DNA of 42,082 nt from Planctomycetota bacterium (GTDB taxonomy: Bacteria > Planctomycetota > PLA2), in NCBI GenBank assembly GCA_021776735.1, contig JAJFFH010000053.1:1-42082 (forward strand). Reading direction: 5' to 3'. The notes under the pieces were generated by a model. That model saw nothing but the letters and a program-made list of their open reading frames with translations, was not told the DNA's origin and did no database searches. Below are positions 1 through 10,100 of this stretch, in pieces. The stretch's first letter is position 1. Each line of letters starts with the position of its first letter. Made by a program: the position numbers and the translations under genes.

Positions 1-33
1 GCCTGGCCAGCGATTTGGGGGCGCCTGGGGGTT

Positions 34-48
34 GGGGTGCTGCACCCC
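34..48. other. Small GC hairpin upstream of the first gene
   Basis: GGGGTG and CACCCC flank a CTG loop, giving a 6-bp perfect stem just before the first coding region. No T-run follows, so it is not a typical Rho-independent terminator. The rest of positions 1-89 is G-rich and I see no gene in it; it could be the tail of an upstream gene cut by the window edge. Confidence 0.3.
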
Positions 49-89
49 CGATGTTGGTGACGGGGGGGTCGGGGGCAGCCGTTCTCGGC

Positions 90-2828
90 GTGAAGGCCAA
101 GGTCGCGGTGGCATTCGTCGTCGTGGCCGTTTCGCTCGGCGTCTTGTGGCGCGCTCGCGGAGCACGCGACGAGTCGACACCGCGCGATGCTGGGGGCCGT
201 ACGACGCCTGCGCGGGCTGACCTTGCGACCCGGGAGGCAGCGACCGGCGTGTCCGACGTGCCCCCGACAAAAGCGGCGACGATCTCGATCATCGGAGTCG
301 TGATCGATCCCGACGGCGCGCGGGTCAAGGGCGCGCGCGTACTTGTGCTGGCGCGGGGCGACACGCGCAGCGAGGGGTTCGACGATTTCGAGCGGTGGAT
401 CGTGGCTGCACGCTCCGTCGTGCGCGACGTGCTCCCTCTGGCCGAAGCGCGGTCGGACGAGGAGGGACGGTTCGTGATCGCAGTCAAGGAAGGCGATGTC
501 TCCGTGACGGCGGCGGCCGATGGCTTTGGCCCGGCGGCTCCGATCGATCTTGGTGCCCATTTCAGTTCGCGAGCCGGCGCGGACGGGAGCTTTGTGTTGC
601 CGGGGGTCCCGCCGGGTCGTGTGCGCTTGCTGTGTCGTCATCCGGAGTATCTGCCGGCGCTCGTCGGTCGCGTGACTGCCCCCGGGCGCAACGTGTCGAT
701 TGTGCTCGAGACGGGAGCAGAGCTGCGCGGGATGGTGCGCGACGCGACGATGCAACCCGTGCCCGGCGCGCGCGTGACCGTGTTTGGGATCGGGAACGCA
801 CCGAGTGTGCTGCCGATATCGGCGACGACCGGTGCGGGCGGACGCTTTACGGTCCGTGTCCCGCGGCTGAGCCAGTTCAGCGTTATGGCGGACGCGGGAC
901 CGCGCGGGCGTTCGTTGCTTCAAGCGGTTCACTTCAGCGATAAGTGGCGCGTCGAGGAGATCGTGCTCATGGCGCCGCAGGTCGTGGAGGGTCGAGTCGT
1001 GCTCGGCGATGGGAGCGGTGTGCCCGGCCTTGCGGTCGAGGTGTGGGACGTATTTGCCAGTGCCGGCGGAAGTTGCCGCGCGGCGGTCTCGGGAGCGGAC
1101 GGTCGATTTCGGGTGGAGGGTGCGTACGCACGCATGATCCGGCTCGTGGACACTCCGCGCTTTGATCTGGTGCGACCGATACGAATCGACGATGCGAGTA
1201 CCACGGTGCTCGTTGCGCCGCGCGGGTCAGTGTCCGGCCATGTCGTCGATTCGGATGGACGCGGCGTGTCCGGCGCCGAGGTGACGTCGCGCCGGGCGTT
1301 TGGCCCGGCGTTTACCGACCCCGAGGGGCGTTTCACGTTGCGCGGGTTCCGGCCCGGCGAAAAGTCGCGCGGCGTGCGCGCGCGTGCGCCCGACGGCCGT
1401 ATCGGCAGGTCCGAAACGTTTCGGTTGGATCCTGGGGAACACCGCGCGGAGCTGAGACTGGTGCTGCGTGAGGCGAAATCGGAACTCGAGTTCCAAGACG
1501 GCACTCTGACCGCGCGCGGTCCCGGGGTCGTACACGGTCGCGTGATCGACGAGTCGGGCCAGCCCATCACGGGGGCCGTGGTCCGGGCGTCGCGAATCAA
1601 GCGCATGGGTACGAATACGACGACGCGCTACCTGGGACAGGCCCGGACTGCCGCCGACGGGACGTTTGTCTTGCGTGGCCTGGGTACCGAGCCGGTCGGG
1701 CTTCGTTTTCATCACGTCGATTTCGGTAGGAAGCGGGTTCAGGACGTTGCGCTGGCCGCGGGCGAAGTCCGGATCCGTGACGTGGTACTGCCCGCGCCCA
1801 GAGTCCTGCGCGGTCTCGTTGTGGACTCGGCCGGACAGCCCATCGCTTACGCGCAGGTTCGGGTTCGGTCGCGCGAGGGAGATGTCGCTACCCACACCGG
1901 AGCGCGAGGCGAGTTCGTTGTCCGCGACCTGCGAGGACAGCGCGTTTCCGTCCGGGTTCATGCCCACGCGTACAAGATCGCGACCGTGGGCGCGCCCGTC
2001 TTCGCGCCGCAGCAAAACCGGATCGTGCTCGACCCCGTGCACAACGCCGGGAACCTCTCGATCTCGGGCGTGATTCTCGCCGCCGACGGCGCCCGCCTGC
2101 CGGTGGCCGGTGTCTCGGCCGTCCCGGTTTCGGGTGGGGGACGGCCGCGCGGGGGACGGACGGGTATGCAGGGGCGATTTCGCATCGACGGACTCGCCCC
2201 GGGACGCTACGAGTTGCGCGGGACGTGGCACTTCGCCGTCGGGCACGAGCATGATCGGTTCGTTTTCGAGCGGAACGTCGTGGAAGCGGGTGCTGACGAC
2301 GTCGTCGTGCGATTGGTCGAGGGCCTGGAGATCACCGGGCGGGTGATCGCACCCGCGGGCACGGATTTCTCCGGCACGACCGTGGGGGCGGCGTTTGTCG
2401 GCAAGCCGTGGCCGAAGATCGGTGGCCGCCGCAGCGCGCCGGTCGAAGCGGACGGTCGCTTCCGACTCGTGGGGCTCGTCGCGGGCGACTACCGCGTCGA
2501 ACTCCGCTCGAAGACCCAGCTTGCCCGACCGGTTGCCGCCGTTGCCGCAGGCACGGAGGGAGTGGAGATCGTCCTGCGCACCGGACTGTCGATCGCGGGC
2601 ACGGTCGTGTTCCCCGCCGGCAAGCGCCCGCGCGGCCTCTCGTTCCGAGCCCATCGGCGCAATCCCAAGTTCCGCCGGCGCGTGCCGGTCGACGAGAGCG
2701 GCGCATTTCGCCTCGACGGCCTGGCACCGGGCAAGTACGAACTGCACGTTCGCGCCGACGGACGTTCAATAAAACGCGAGATCGAAGCGGGCAACATGTC
2801 GGTCCGCATCGTGCTCGAAGCCAAGTAG
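90..2828 (+). CDS. Membrane-anchored protein with tandem carboxypeptidase-regulatory-like domains
   Basis: I place the start at GTG 90, giving 912 aa, because the hydrophobic N-terminal segment (residues 4-20) begins directly there; the frame stays open further upstream to position 15 but that part is G-rich low-complexity sequence. After the anchor come about eight modules of roughly 80-100 residues. Each has the G-x-V-x-D-x-x-G-x-P-[VI]-x-G-A-x-V strand pair followed by D-x-x-G-x-F-x-[LV]-x-G-[LV], the signature of the CarboxypepD_reg-like (transthyretin-like) beta-sandwich. No catalytic domain is visible. Such proteins are usually extracytoplasmic and structural or carbohydrate/peptide binding, common in Planctomycetota and Myxococcota. 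The function is unknown. It is convergent with the WD40 gene downstream. A smaller relative sits at 5832-7151. Confidence 0.8.
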   Translation: MKAKVAVAFVVVAVSLGVLWRARGARDESTPRDAGGRTTPARADLATREAATGVSDVPPTKAATISIIGVVIDPDGARVKGARVLVLARGDTRSEGFDDFERWIVAARSVVRDVLPLAEARSDEEGRFVIAVKEGDVSVTAAADGFGPAAPIDLGAHFSSRAGADGSFVLPGVPPGRVRLLCRHPEYLPALVGRVTAPGRNVSIVLETGAELRGMVRDATMQPVPGARVTVFGIGNAPSVLPISATTGAGGRFTVRVPRLSQFSVMADAGPRGRSLLQAVHFSDKWRVEEIVLMAPQVVEGRVVLGDGSGVPGLAVEVWDVFASAGGSCRAAVSGADGRFRVEGAYARMIRLVDTPRFDLVRPIRIDDASTTVLVAPRGSVSGHVVDSDGRGVSGAEVTSRRAFGPAFTDPEGRFTLRGFRPGEKSRGVRARAPDGRIGRSETFRLDPGEHRAELRLVLREAKSELEFQDGTLTARGPGVVHGRVIDESGQPITGAVVRASRIKRMGTNTTTRYLGQARTAADGTFVLRGLGTEPVGLRFHHVDFGRKRVQDVALAAGEVRIRDVVLPAPRVLRGLVVDSAGQPIAYAQVRVRSREGDVATHTGARGEFVVRDLRGQRVSVRVHAHAYKIATVGAPVFAPQQNRIVLDPVHNAGNLSISGVILAADGARLPVAGVSAVPVSGGGRPRGGRTGMQGRFRIDGLAPGRYELRGTWHFAVGHEHDRFVFERNVVEAGADDVVVRLVEGLEITGRVIAPAGTDFSGTTVGAAFVGKPWPKIGGRRSAPVEADGRFRLVGLVAGDYRVELRSKTQLARPVAAVAAGTEGVEIVLRTGLSIAGTVVFPAGKRPRGLSFRAHRRNPKFRRRVPVDESGAFRLDGLAPGKYELHVRADGRSIKREIEAGNMSVRIVLEAK

Positions 2829-2873
2829 CGAAACGAACGAGCCCATGCGATCAGAAAAAAGGGGGGGCGGGGG

Positions 2874-2886
2874 CATCGCCGTCCGT
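2874..2886 (+). repeat. 13-bp dispersed word, exact copy 1
   Basis: CATCGCCGTCCGT in the convergent intergenic space between the genes ending at 2828 and 2910, followed by TTGCTGTGTCGG. Confidence 0.85.
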
Positions 2887-2909
2887 TTGCTGTGTCGGAG
2901 TGCTGCTCC

Positions 2910-5357
2910 CTACTTCCCCAGCAGCGCGGCGTACTTCTTGCGCTCTGCCTTCGTGAAGTCGCGGCAGAGTGTTCCCTGGGCGACGTCGAGCAGGCCCTTG
3001 CGCGAGATTGGCCAAAAGCGAACCGTGTTGTCGTACGAAGCTGTTGCGATCCAGGTTCCGGCTTCGACCACGGCGAGGCGCCAGACATCGCGGTTGTGTG
3101 CCTTGATCAATGCGCGCAGGCTTCCGTCCGGCGCGAAGTGGCGCACCGAGCCGTCCTTGCACGTTGTGACGAATCCGCGTCCGTCGGGCAGGAACTCGCA
3201 GGTGCGCACCTCATTCGGATGGCGCAGGATTCGTTGCGGCATGCCTTCTCGGCTCCAGAGACGCGCGGTCTTGTCGGCCGACGCCGTGAGCATGCGGCCG
3301 GTTCCAGTTTCGAACGCGATGTGCCAGACGCGGCCCATGTGGCCTTCCAGGGTCGCCACGGCGACGCCCTTCGGCGTCCAGACCTGCACCGGCTTGATGT
3401 TTTCGGACATCACCGCGATGCGATCCGCGTTCGGTGACTCCGCGAACGAGTAGGCGCGATCCGGCACGCTCCATTCGGTTTGTACGGTGCCGCCCGTGGA
3501 CCAAATCCGCAGTTGACGCTGGGCATCCACCGTCAGGAGGGTCTTGCCGTCCCGAAGAAAACCGGCGGTCATGATCATTGCCGGGTGCGCGAGCTTCTTG
3601 CGCAGCTTGCCGCGCTTGTCCCAGAGGCGCGCGGGTCCGCCGTCGGTCGAAAACGACAGGATCCATTCACCCGTAGTCGATGCGCCTACGCCCCGGACCG
3701 GGTTGTCGTGAGTCAGGTCCGCGATCTTGTTGCCGTCGGTGTCGTACAGCAGCGCCACGTTCGAATCGCGCACGGCGAGGACGACGCGATCTCCGCCCAC
3801 GTCTTCCCAGTCGATCACGTTAGGGAGTTCGAGGTGCTTGAGGACCTTGCCGTCGAGGTCGCGAAAGTAATAGTGGTTCCACACGGTCGTGAGCAGACGC
3901 TTGCGCGTTTCGAGCACCGCCAGGCCGGTGACGATCGTCTTGTGGTGGTGAATGGGCAGCGGCGGGTCGATCGACCAGAGGCGTGCGGTTCCGTCCTTGG
4001 ATGCGGTCGCCACGTACGTCCTGTCGGGGGAGACGCAACCGTCGGTGATCGCGGCACCATGACCGCGCAGCCGCACGGAGGGCCGCCCGTACCAGTGCTG
4101 CAGGCCCGCCGCGCCGGTGGTGTCGGTGAGGAACAGAGTGCTGCGCGCCCAACGCCAAGATTTCATCTTGCCGCGCAGTACGTTTCGGGCCTTGACCACC
4201 GACAGGTCGCCGTGGAGAAACACGAACTTTCCATCCGCGAACTCGACGGCGAGCCCGAGACCGACGTAGTCGGGGGTCACGCGGCGGATGGCGTGTGCCC
4301 AGCGCTTCACTTCGAGGAGATCAAGGATGTTGTCGCCCGACCAGATGCTGATGTAGTGGCCGCCCTCGAGTGAGACCGCGAAGTGGCCTTCGTCTGCGAA
4401 CGCGAGCATATCGACCGGTGATTCGTGAGTGAGCGTCTTAAGCCGCTTGCCATTCTTGTCCCAAAAGCCGTACGTGCCGTCCGAGGATGCGGTGAAGATC
4501 CGTTGCGCCTGGTCATGAACAGCCACGGCTTCAACCGCACCCTCGTGCATAAGAGTCGCCAGCCGCTTGCCGTTGTGTGACCAGAGCTCGATCTTCGGGC
4601 CCTTGCCGAACGTCGCCACGAGCTTGCCGTTGGGAGAGATCACGACGCGCGTGGTTTCCTTGTCGGCGCGCAGGGTTTTTTTTCGTCCGCGCGCGTTGTA
4701 CAGCAGCACCCGACCACGGGGCTGGACGACATAGAGAGCGACCTCGCCCCTCCCGGCTCCGGCGGCGATCACTTTCGCTTTCAGCAGATCCTTACCCTTG
4801 GTGCTCACGATGCGGACCCGCGAGTCCTCGCCCCACAAGATCACGCCCGCGGCCGTGGCGACATGGCGCGCTGCCGGCATTTCCACAACCCGGGCACCTC
4901 CGCGCTCCCAGATGGCGAGAGTCTTCTTCGTGACCGTGAGAATGTGCGACCGGCCGAGAAAATGCACGCTCGTAAGCGCCGCGCCCGCATCGACGGTCAC
5001 GCCCGGTCCGCCATCCGCGGGCCACATCGTCGCCGTCCCGTCCTCACATGCCGTGGCGACGGACTTTGAGTCGGGTGCGATATCGACAAAGATGACCGGC
5101 GCCTTGTGCCTCAGGACCGCCCTTTCGCGCGCCTGGTTGACGGCGGCGTACAGAGCGGAGCGGGCAGGCTCGGTATCGGCTGTCGTGAGCGCCTCCTTCG
5201 CCAACAGGAGCGCCAGCGTGGCGCTGTCATGCAGCGCCTTCGTGGAGGCCTTGGCGAGCGCTTCGGCCCGTTTCGTTTGGGCCTTCTGCTTTTCTTGGGC
5301 GGCGACCGAAGCCGACATGAGGGTCGAGAACAAGACAAGCGTAATCAAGCGTTGCAT
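2910..5357 (-). CDS. Exported WD40-repeat protein
   Basis: 815 aa beginning with a clear signal peptide (hydrophobic stretch residues 4-15, AxA-type cleavage site near residue 20), so the protein should act in the periplasm. A short helical stretch (about residues 22-75, rich in A, L, K, E) precedes the propeller part. WD-like blades are recognisable by repeated [IV]-x-T-A-S-x-D-x-T-x-x-[LF]-W motifs, at least six being clear and the rest degenerate. The helical lead-in and the C-terminal tail (CRDFTKAERKKYAALL) resemble the linker and tail of WD40 STAND/NACHT and kinase proteins, but no NTPase or kinase is attached here. The start ATG is chosen because the signal peptide begins there and a TATAGT hexamer lies 8 nt upstream. 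The ligand is unknown. Confidence 0.85.
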   Translation of the reverse strand: MQRLITLVLFSTLMSASVAAQEKQKAQTKRAEALAKASTKALHDSATLALLLAKEALTTADTEPARSALYAAVNQARERAVLRHKAPVIFVDIAPDSKSVATACEDGTATMWPADGGPGVTVDAGAALTSVHFLGRSHILTVTKKTLAIWERGGARVVEMPAARHVATAAGVILWGEDSRVRIVSTKGKDLLKAKVIAAGAGRGEVALYVVQPRGRVLLYNARGRKKTLRADKETTRVVISPNGKLVATFGKGPKIELWSHNGKRLATLMHEGAVEAVAVHDQAQRIFTASSDGTYGFWDKNGKRLKTLTHESPVDMLAFADEGHFAVSLEGGHYISIWSGDNILDLLEVKRWAHAIRRVTPDYVGLGLAVEFADGKFVFLHGDLSVVKARNVLRGKMKSWRWARSTLFLTDTTGAAGLQHWYGRPSVRLRGHGAAITDGCVSPDRTYVATASKDGTARLWSIDPPLPIHHHKTIVTGLAVLETRKRLLTTVWNHYYFRDLDGKVLKHLELPNVIDWEDVGGDRVVLAVRDSNVALLYDTDGNKIADLTHDNPVRGVGASTTGEWILSFSTDGGPARLWDKRGKLRKKLAHPAMIMTAGFLRDGKTLLTVDAQRQLRIWSTGGTVQTEWSVPDRAYSFAESPNADRIAVMSENIKPVQVWTPKGVAVATLEGHMGRVWHIAFETGTGRMLTASADKTARLWSREGMPQRILRHPNEVRTCEFLPDGRGFVTTCKDGSVRHFAPDGSLRALIKAHNRDVWRLAVVEAGTWIATASYDNTVRFWPISRKGLLDVAQGTLCRDFTKAERKKYAALLGK

Positions 5358-5365
5358 CAGTCGCG

Positions 5366-5371
5366 ACTATA
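5366..5371 (-). promoter_or_regulatory. -10-like hexamer TATAGT, leaderless-type
   Basis: On the minus strand TATAGT ends 8 nt before the ATG of the WD40 gene and no Shine-Dalgarno is present, the arrangement expected for a leaderless mRNA. A -35 element is not obvious. Confidence 0.5.
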
Positions 5372-5444
5372 ACGGCGTGGCGCACCATGCGTGGGAATCT
5401 TGGGGGGGGGCGGGGGCGGAAGTGGACGGTCAGGCGGGGACCGC

Positions 5445-5450
5445 TACGAT
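5445..5450 (+). promoter_or_regulatory. -10-like hexamer TACGAT, leaderless-type
   Basis: TACGAT is followed by a 6-nt spacer and then GTG 5457; there is no Shine-Dalgarno sequence. This supports GTG 5457 over the earlier in-frame start at 5391. Confidence 0.4.
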
Positions 5451-5456
5451 CCGCGC

Positions 5457-5825
5457 GTGAACAGCGCGTACGACATCGTCCTTGAAAAAATCAAGCCGGG
5501 CGACAAGCTCCGCACGCCGGACAAGGCGTCGGGCAAGCCGTTCTCGATCGACACCATCGACAGCGAGTACGTCACGGTCCGCACCGCCCGCGGCGGACGC
5601 GTCCGCGTGTCGCTGTTCACGTTCGACTCGGCGGTCAAATACCTCGACGACATGGGCGCGCGCAGCGACAACTGGGTCGAGGCCAAGGACGAGATGTTTC
5701 AGTCGGTTCTGAACATGGAAAACGACCGCGTCCGCGCCGCGTCCTATGTTCTGGCCATCCTCCGCCAAGCCGGCCTCCTGGAAATCGACGGCCGTCGCCC
5801 CAACCGCGTTCGCCTGACTTCCTGA
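5457..5825 (+). CDS. Conserved-looking hypothetical protein (122 aa)
   Basis: I do not recognise a family. Upstream of GTG 5457 the open frame is only a glycine-rich run, so the protein most likely starts at this GTG. It is soluble with no signal peptide or membrane segment, mixed in predicted structure: an N-terminal helix, a small beta-rich part with a basic strand (residues 40-52), then a helical C-terminus ending in a pattern (YVLAILRQAGLLEIDGRR) reminiscent of the last helix and wing of a winged-helix fold. DNA binding is therefore possible but unproven. It stands alone between two genes on the opposite strand. Confidence 0.6.
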   Translation: MNSAYDIVLEKIKPGDKLRTPDKASGKPFSIDTIDSEYVTVRTARGGRVRVSLFTFDSAVKYLDDMGARSDNWVEAKDEMFQSVLNMENDRVRAASYVLAILRQAGLLEIDGRRPNRVRLTS

Positions 5826-5831
5826 GAGCGC

Positions 5832-7151
5832 CTACTTTGCGCGCGGGGGCTGGTCCGAATGTCTCTTCATGCGCACGTCCAGACGGCCGTCCGCGGGCCA
5901 GCGGCCCTTCGCACGTGTGAAGCCGGGGGCGTCAACCTCGTAACGGAGGCCGCCTCGCGACGGGACTACCAGTGTCTTCGCCGATCCCAGCCAGAGACTG
6001 TGGGCGAAGAGCCAAGGCCTCGTTTCGGTGTAGGCAACATGCCAGTCCGTGATTGAATGGCTCGGGCTCAAGATGAGTTGGGTGCTTTGGGGCGTCCGGC
6101 CTTCATGCGACGCGCGGAAAAAAACGCCGGGAGCGTGGAGGCCGCTCGGGATATCGACATCGGTCGTGACTTGGGCGACCGCGTGCACGGTCCAGGTCAC
6201 GACGGCTTTGGGGTATACCGCCGACGCGAAGCGGCAGTCGCCGGCGGGCACCGGGAGCGCTAGATTCCTGCCTGGATCCACCAGGGTGCGGATGCTGTAG
6301 TCTCTGGCGTCTGCCGGCCAGCGGTAGATCGCCGCAGGGTACGGGTGCGGGTTGTGCACCTGAAGAACGGGCAGGCCGGCTCCGAGACGAACCACGACAT
6401 GCCTGTGGCCGCCGTGCTCGGGGAGGACGATCGTTTTCGCGACCAGACGGCGATGACCGCCATGTCGCAGCCTTAGCCGAACCCGGGTGCGGCCGGGCCA
6501 GATCGGAATCGTGAGAACATCGAGCTCAGGCGGCCACGACCCGTTCGTCCGCTGGTACGAGGGGGCGTGGGATAGCACACCGGCCCACGGTGGCGGTTCA
6601 AGCGAAGAGGCCGCCCACAACAAGCCGAGTTCAGCTTCCCGCGCCCGTTCGAGTTCGAGGAGGCACGGCGGATCGAGGCGGATGCACACCGCCTGCGGCG
6701 GAACGACGATGAGCGGGGCCACGCCGGGCATGTTGGGCTTGATCTCGTACGCTTGGCCCCGAACGAGCCCGGTGATCCGGAATCGTCCGCGTGGGCCTGT
6801 CGTGCGGGTGGCCCGCATTCGCGATTGGGCCGGGGCGTTCGGGCCGGGCACAATCTGCCGCGACAATGCCATGCCGACGCCGGCCAACGGTACGCCGCGC
6901 GTGGTCTCAACGATCCCTTCGAGCGCGGCGGTGCCTGAAGACGGCGGGCCGGGCCGCGCGGGTTCCGTGATCCCAAGCGCGGTGTGCGTCCGCGCCTCCC
7001 CGGCCACTGCCGACTTGCTGGCGCGGGCGGGGACCCTTGCGGTGTCCACGGTTCGGTCCGACCGCCGCCCGGTTGCTTTCGGCCAAACGAACACGGCGGC
7101 GAGCGCGAGCGATGTGGCGAGGACGAGTCCAAGAGCGAGGCGATGCTTCAC
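5832..7151 (-). CDS. Membrane-anchored protein with carboxypeptidase-regulatory-like domain
   Basis: 439 aa from GTG 7151. A single hydrophobic segment at residues 5-24 acts as signal anchor, followed by a low-complexity linker rich in A, R, T. One clear CarboxypepD_reg-like module lies near residues 75-130 (a GIVETTRGVPLAGVGM strand pair, then GRFRITGLVRGQAYE). The remainder looks beta-rich, with pieces such as RVRLRLRHGGHRRLV that resemble further degenerate sandwich modules. It is probably a paralogue in style of the 90-2828 gene. Function unknown. Its stop lies 7 bp from the stop of the convergent gene at 5825. Confidence 0.75.
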   Translation of the reverse strand: MKHRLALGLVLATSLALAAVFVWPKATGRRSDRTVDTARVPARASKSAVAGEARTHTALGITEPARPGPPSSGTAALEGIVETTRGVPLAGVGMALSRQIVPGPNAPAQSRMRATRTTGPRGRFRITGLVRGQAYEIKPNMPGVAPLIVVPPQAVCIRLDPPCLLELERAREAELGLLWAASSLEPPPWAGVLSHAPSYQRTNGSWPPELDVLTIPIWPGRTRVRLRLRHGGHRRLVAKTIVLPEHGGHRHVVVRLGAGLPVLQVHNPHPYPAAIYRWPADARDYSIRTLVDPGRNLALPVPAGDCRFASAVYPKAVVTWTVHAVAQVTTDVDIPSGLHAPGVFFRASHEGRTPQSTQLILSPSHSITDWHVAYTETRPWLFAHSLWLGSAKTLVVPSRGGLRYEVDAPGFTRAKGRWPADGRLDVRMKRHSDQPPRAK

Positions 7152-7177
7152 GTTGTTGCCCGCATCGTAGGCACAAA

Positions 7178-7190
7178 CATCGCCGTCCGT
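7178..7190 (+). repeat. 13-bp dispersed word, exact copy 2
   Basis: CATCGCCGTCCGT preceded by AAA, in the 48-bp gap between two minus-strand genes (7151 start, 7200 stop). Confidence 0.85.
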
Positions 7191-7199
7191 ATGCTTCCC

Positions 7200-10100
7200 C
7201 TACCTGGGTTTCCCTGCCTTGGCGTGGGCGACGACGAGGCGGACCGTTACGTTGTTTGCCTTGACGCCCAGGTTCCGGATTTGTTTCCAGTCCGCCCAGG
7301 ACTTGGAGGAGCCGGAGAAGCTCTTGCCCGGCTGAAGGGTTCCCGGGATGAACGCCCACATGTGTGCCGGGGTGCCGTCGTCGCGGGGGATCGGACGGCC
7401 CTTGGTGTCGACGAAGTCGCAGCGAATCTGGACGTTGCGTAGCGGCGTCGTGCTGGTGTTCGTGACCGTGTAGTCGTAGACGCTCTTGTCCTTGCGGTAC
7501 GCGCCGCGCACCTTGACGTACTTGAGGACCGATGCGTTCACGGCGGCAAGGATCGAGCAGGAGTAATGCGTGACCTTGTTGCGGTCGATGCCGAGTTTTT
7601 TCATTTCCGACCACGGGATCCACGCGAAGCGCATCTTGTAGGCTTCGCCGGGCTGCAGGACGAGGTGCACATTGCGCGTCTTGACGCCGAGTACCGTTTG
7701 TTTCTTGCCGACCGTGCGAATGACCTTGATCCGCGCCTGGAGGTCCATCAGCGGTGTCCTGCCGGTGTTTTTGAAGATCACGCGGGAACTCGGCGCGTAC
7801 GCACTCTTCGAGTTAACCGAACCCTCGTACGACACCTTGACGAGCCGGCCGAGCTGGATGGACGGCATGAGGGAGACGCGTCTGGGGCGTATCTTTTTCG
7901 GGGGCGGCTTCCGCGTCTTGTTTTCCATGCGTCGGCGGAGTGCGAAGACCTGCCAGAACTGCCACCTCTTCGCGATGTTGCCCGTCTTGACCGCGAACGA
8001 CCACACAAAGCCGAGGGTGGTGCTCGACAGTACTTCGGCAAACAGGCTGGGGTCGTACTGTGTTCGCACGATCGCGTCTACGTCGGCGAACGGCAGGGGC
8101 ACGGGCTTTTGGCGCTTGAGGCGGCCGAAGAATCCCCGCGGATCCGATGCCTTGAAGTGCGCGAACGCGAGTGCGGGCCGTCCCGCCTTTTCCCATGCGA
8201 AACCCAGCTGTGCGTGAGCGTCCCTGCGCCACGCCGACCAGTGGCGCGACAAGAGTACGGCGGCGCGTACGGCGCGGGTCGTGTATCGCGGTCCGAGCTC
8301 GGTTGCGAGTTTGCTGGCTCGCCGAAGCGTACCCACCCACGGCTTGCCGCCTTGCTTCAGGGAGAGTTCGATGGCTCGTTCGCTGTGCTTGAGGGCCGCC
8401 TCCTTGCGTGCGGGCCGGCCGGCGAGGTATCTCGAGTAGGCGTCGAACACTTTCGCGTTGTCCGGGTGACCCGCCACGACTTTTTCGAACTCGCGCTCCA
8501 CGTTCGCGTGGTCGTTCTTGCGCCGGTAGTACTCCGCTACGCCGAAACCGCCGTCGATGCTCGTTGGATCGAGGCGCAACGACTCGCGGTACGCCTTGAG
8601 CGCTGCGTCCGATTCCTTGCGGTCAAACCGGATCAGGCCCTCGAGCTGCCACACGTCGGGCTGGCTTGCGCCGCCGTTTTTCTTGGACCGTTCGACGTCC
8701 TCCAACGCCTCGTCCAGGCGCTTCGCGCGGCGCAGCGCGGCGGCGCGGTGGTAGTAGCCCCACGGGCTGTCGGTCTTGACGGCGACGGCGCGGTCGGCGA
8801 ACCCGATCGCCTCGTTGATCTTCTTGGTGTGCCGTACCCGCTCGACGAGCGTGCGGAAGCTGCGGGGCTCGAAGCCAAGCGCGAGGTCGAGTTCGGCGAG
8901 CACTCCCTTCGTGTCGTTGGTCTGCCGTGCGTACAGGTGGCGCAGGTAGTGGTAGTCGGCGCGGTGGACCCGCGACAGTTTCCGCACGCGCGCCGCGACG
9001 TAGTCGAGTTCCACCTTCGCCGCATCGAGATTGGAGCCCATGAGCATTTCGGCCAGCTCAAGGTGCGCGGGCAGCGGCGGGTCGCGGTGCAGGGGGTAGT
9101 AGCGCAGTTGCGGGAAGTGGTGCAGCGCCCAGTCGATCGGCGACGCGAGCTGGTGGCCGAGCTGCTCGCCGACGACGCGCGTCTCGCCCTTGATCGCCAA
9201 CCCGCCCGCGGTCGTGAGGCCGACGACGCCGCCGGTCACGAGACTGATCAGGGGGCCGCCGCTGTTGCCCTTTTGAATGTTGATGGTTGCGCGAATGCGG
9301 TCGAGAACCTGCGCGTCGCCGGACTCCTGCCGGTAATCCAGCCGCGTGATCGCGCCCTGCGTCGGCGTAAGAAAGTCCACGCCGAACCGGCTCGGCAGCG
9401 GAAAGCCGAGCGCCAAAACCGGATCGCCGTCCTTGACCAACCCCGTAGCCCGCGTGCGTCCGGTGCGGCACAGCGGCAGCGAACGATACGGCGTCTTTCG
9501 GGGCGGCAACTTGAGCAGGGCCAGATCGATGAACGGCTCGGACTGGTAGACCGTGCCGACCAGCGTTGCAGGTGAACGCCGGTTCTTCGCGCCTTTCGGC
9601 TTCGGCCCGACGCGCGAATCCCAAACGAGCTCGAACTTCGGGGCGAGCTGCATCTTCGACCGCTCCGTGCACGTGCCGTGATCTTTCTTGCGGCAGATGA
9701 CGTGGTGGTTGGTCAGGACGTAGCCGTCCTCGCGCACGATGAAGCCGCTGCCGAATCCGGTCGCGTTGCCAAAGAGCGACCGCACGTGGACGACGCTCGG
9801 GCGGAAGCGTTCGATCGCCTCGGTCGGGCTCAGCGTCTGGCGCAGGCGGAAGAGCCGTTTTTGCCCGGGGAACGTGCGAAACGTGCGCAGCGCGCGCCGC
9901 AGGATCGGTCCCCACTCCGCCACCTTGGCGCGCGGCGCGAGAAGCTGAATGACGAACTCGACGTCCTCATCGACGACGCGCACCATCAAGAGCGCGCACG
10001 GCGTTTCGCGAAACGTGCCGTACAGGAGCTGCTCGACGCCGGGCCGCCCGTCCACGGTCACGGCCTTCGCTTCGTACGCGGGCTTAAGCGCGTACCGCCG

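Noticed and set aside
1227..2747. Long open frame (506 codons) antisense to the first gene
   Set aside because: It mirrors the codon structure of the regulatory-domain gene, has R/H/D-rich composition with no motif, no signal and no start context; typical GC-rich shadow.
7566..9575. 669-codon open frame antisense to the trypsin/TPR gene
   Set aside because: The opposite strand carries a clear protease triad and TPRs; this frame has low-complexity charged composition and no recognisable domain.
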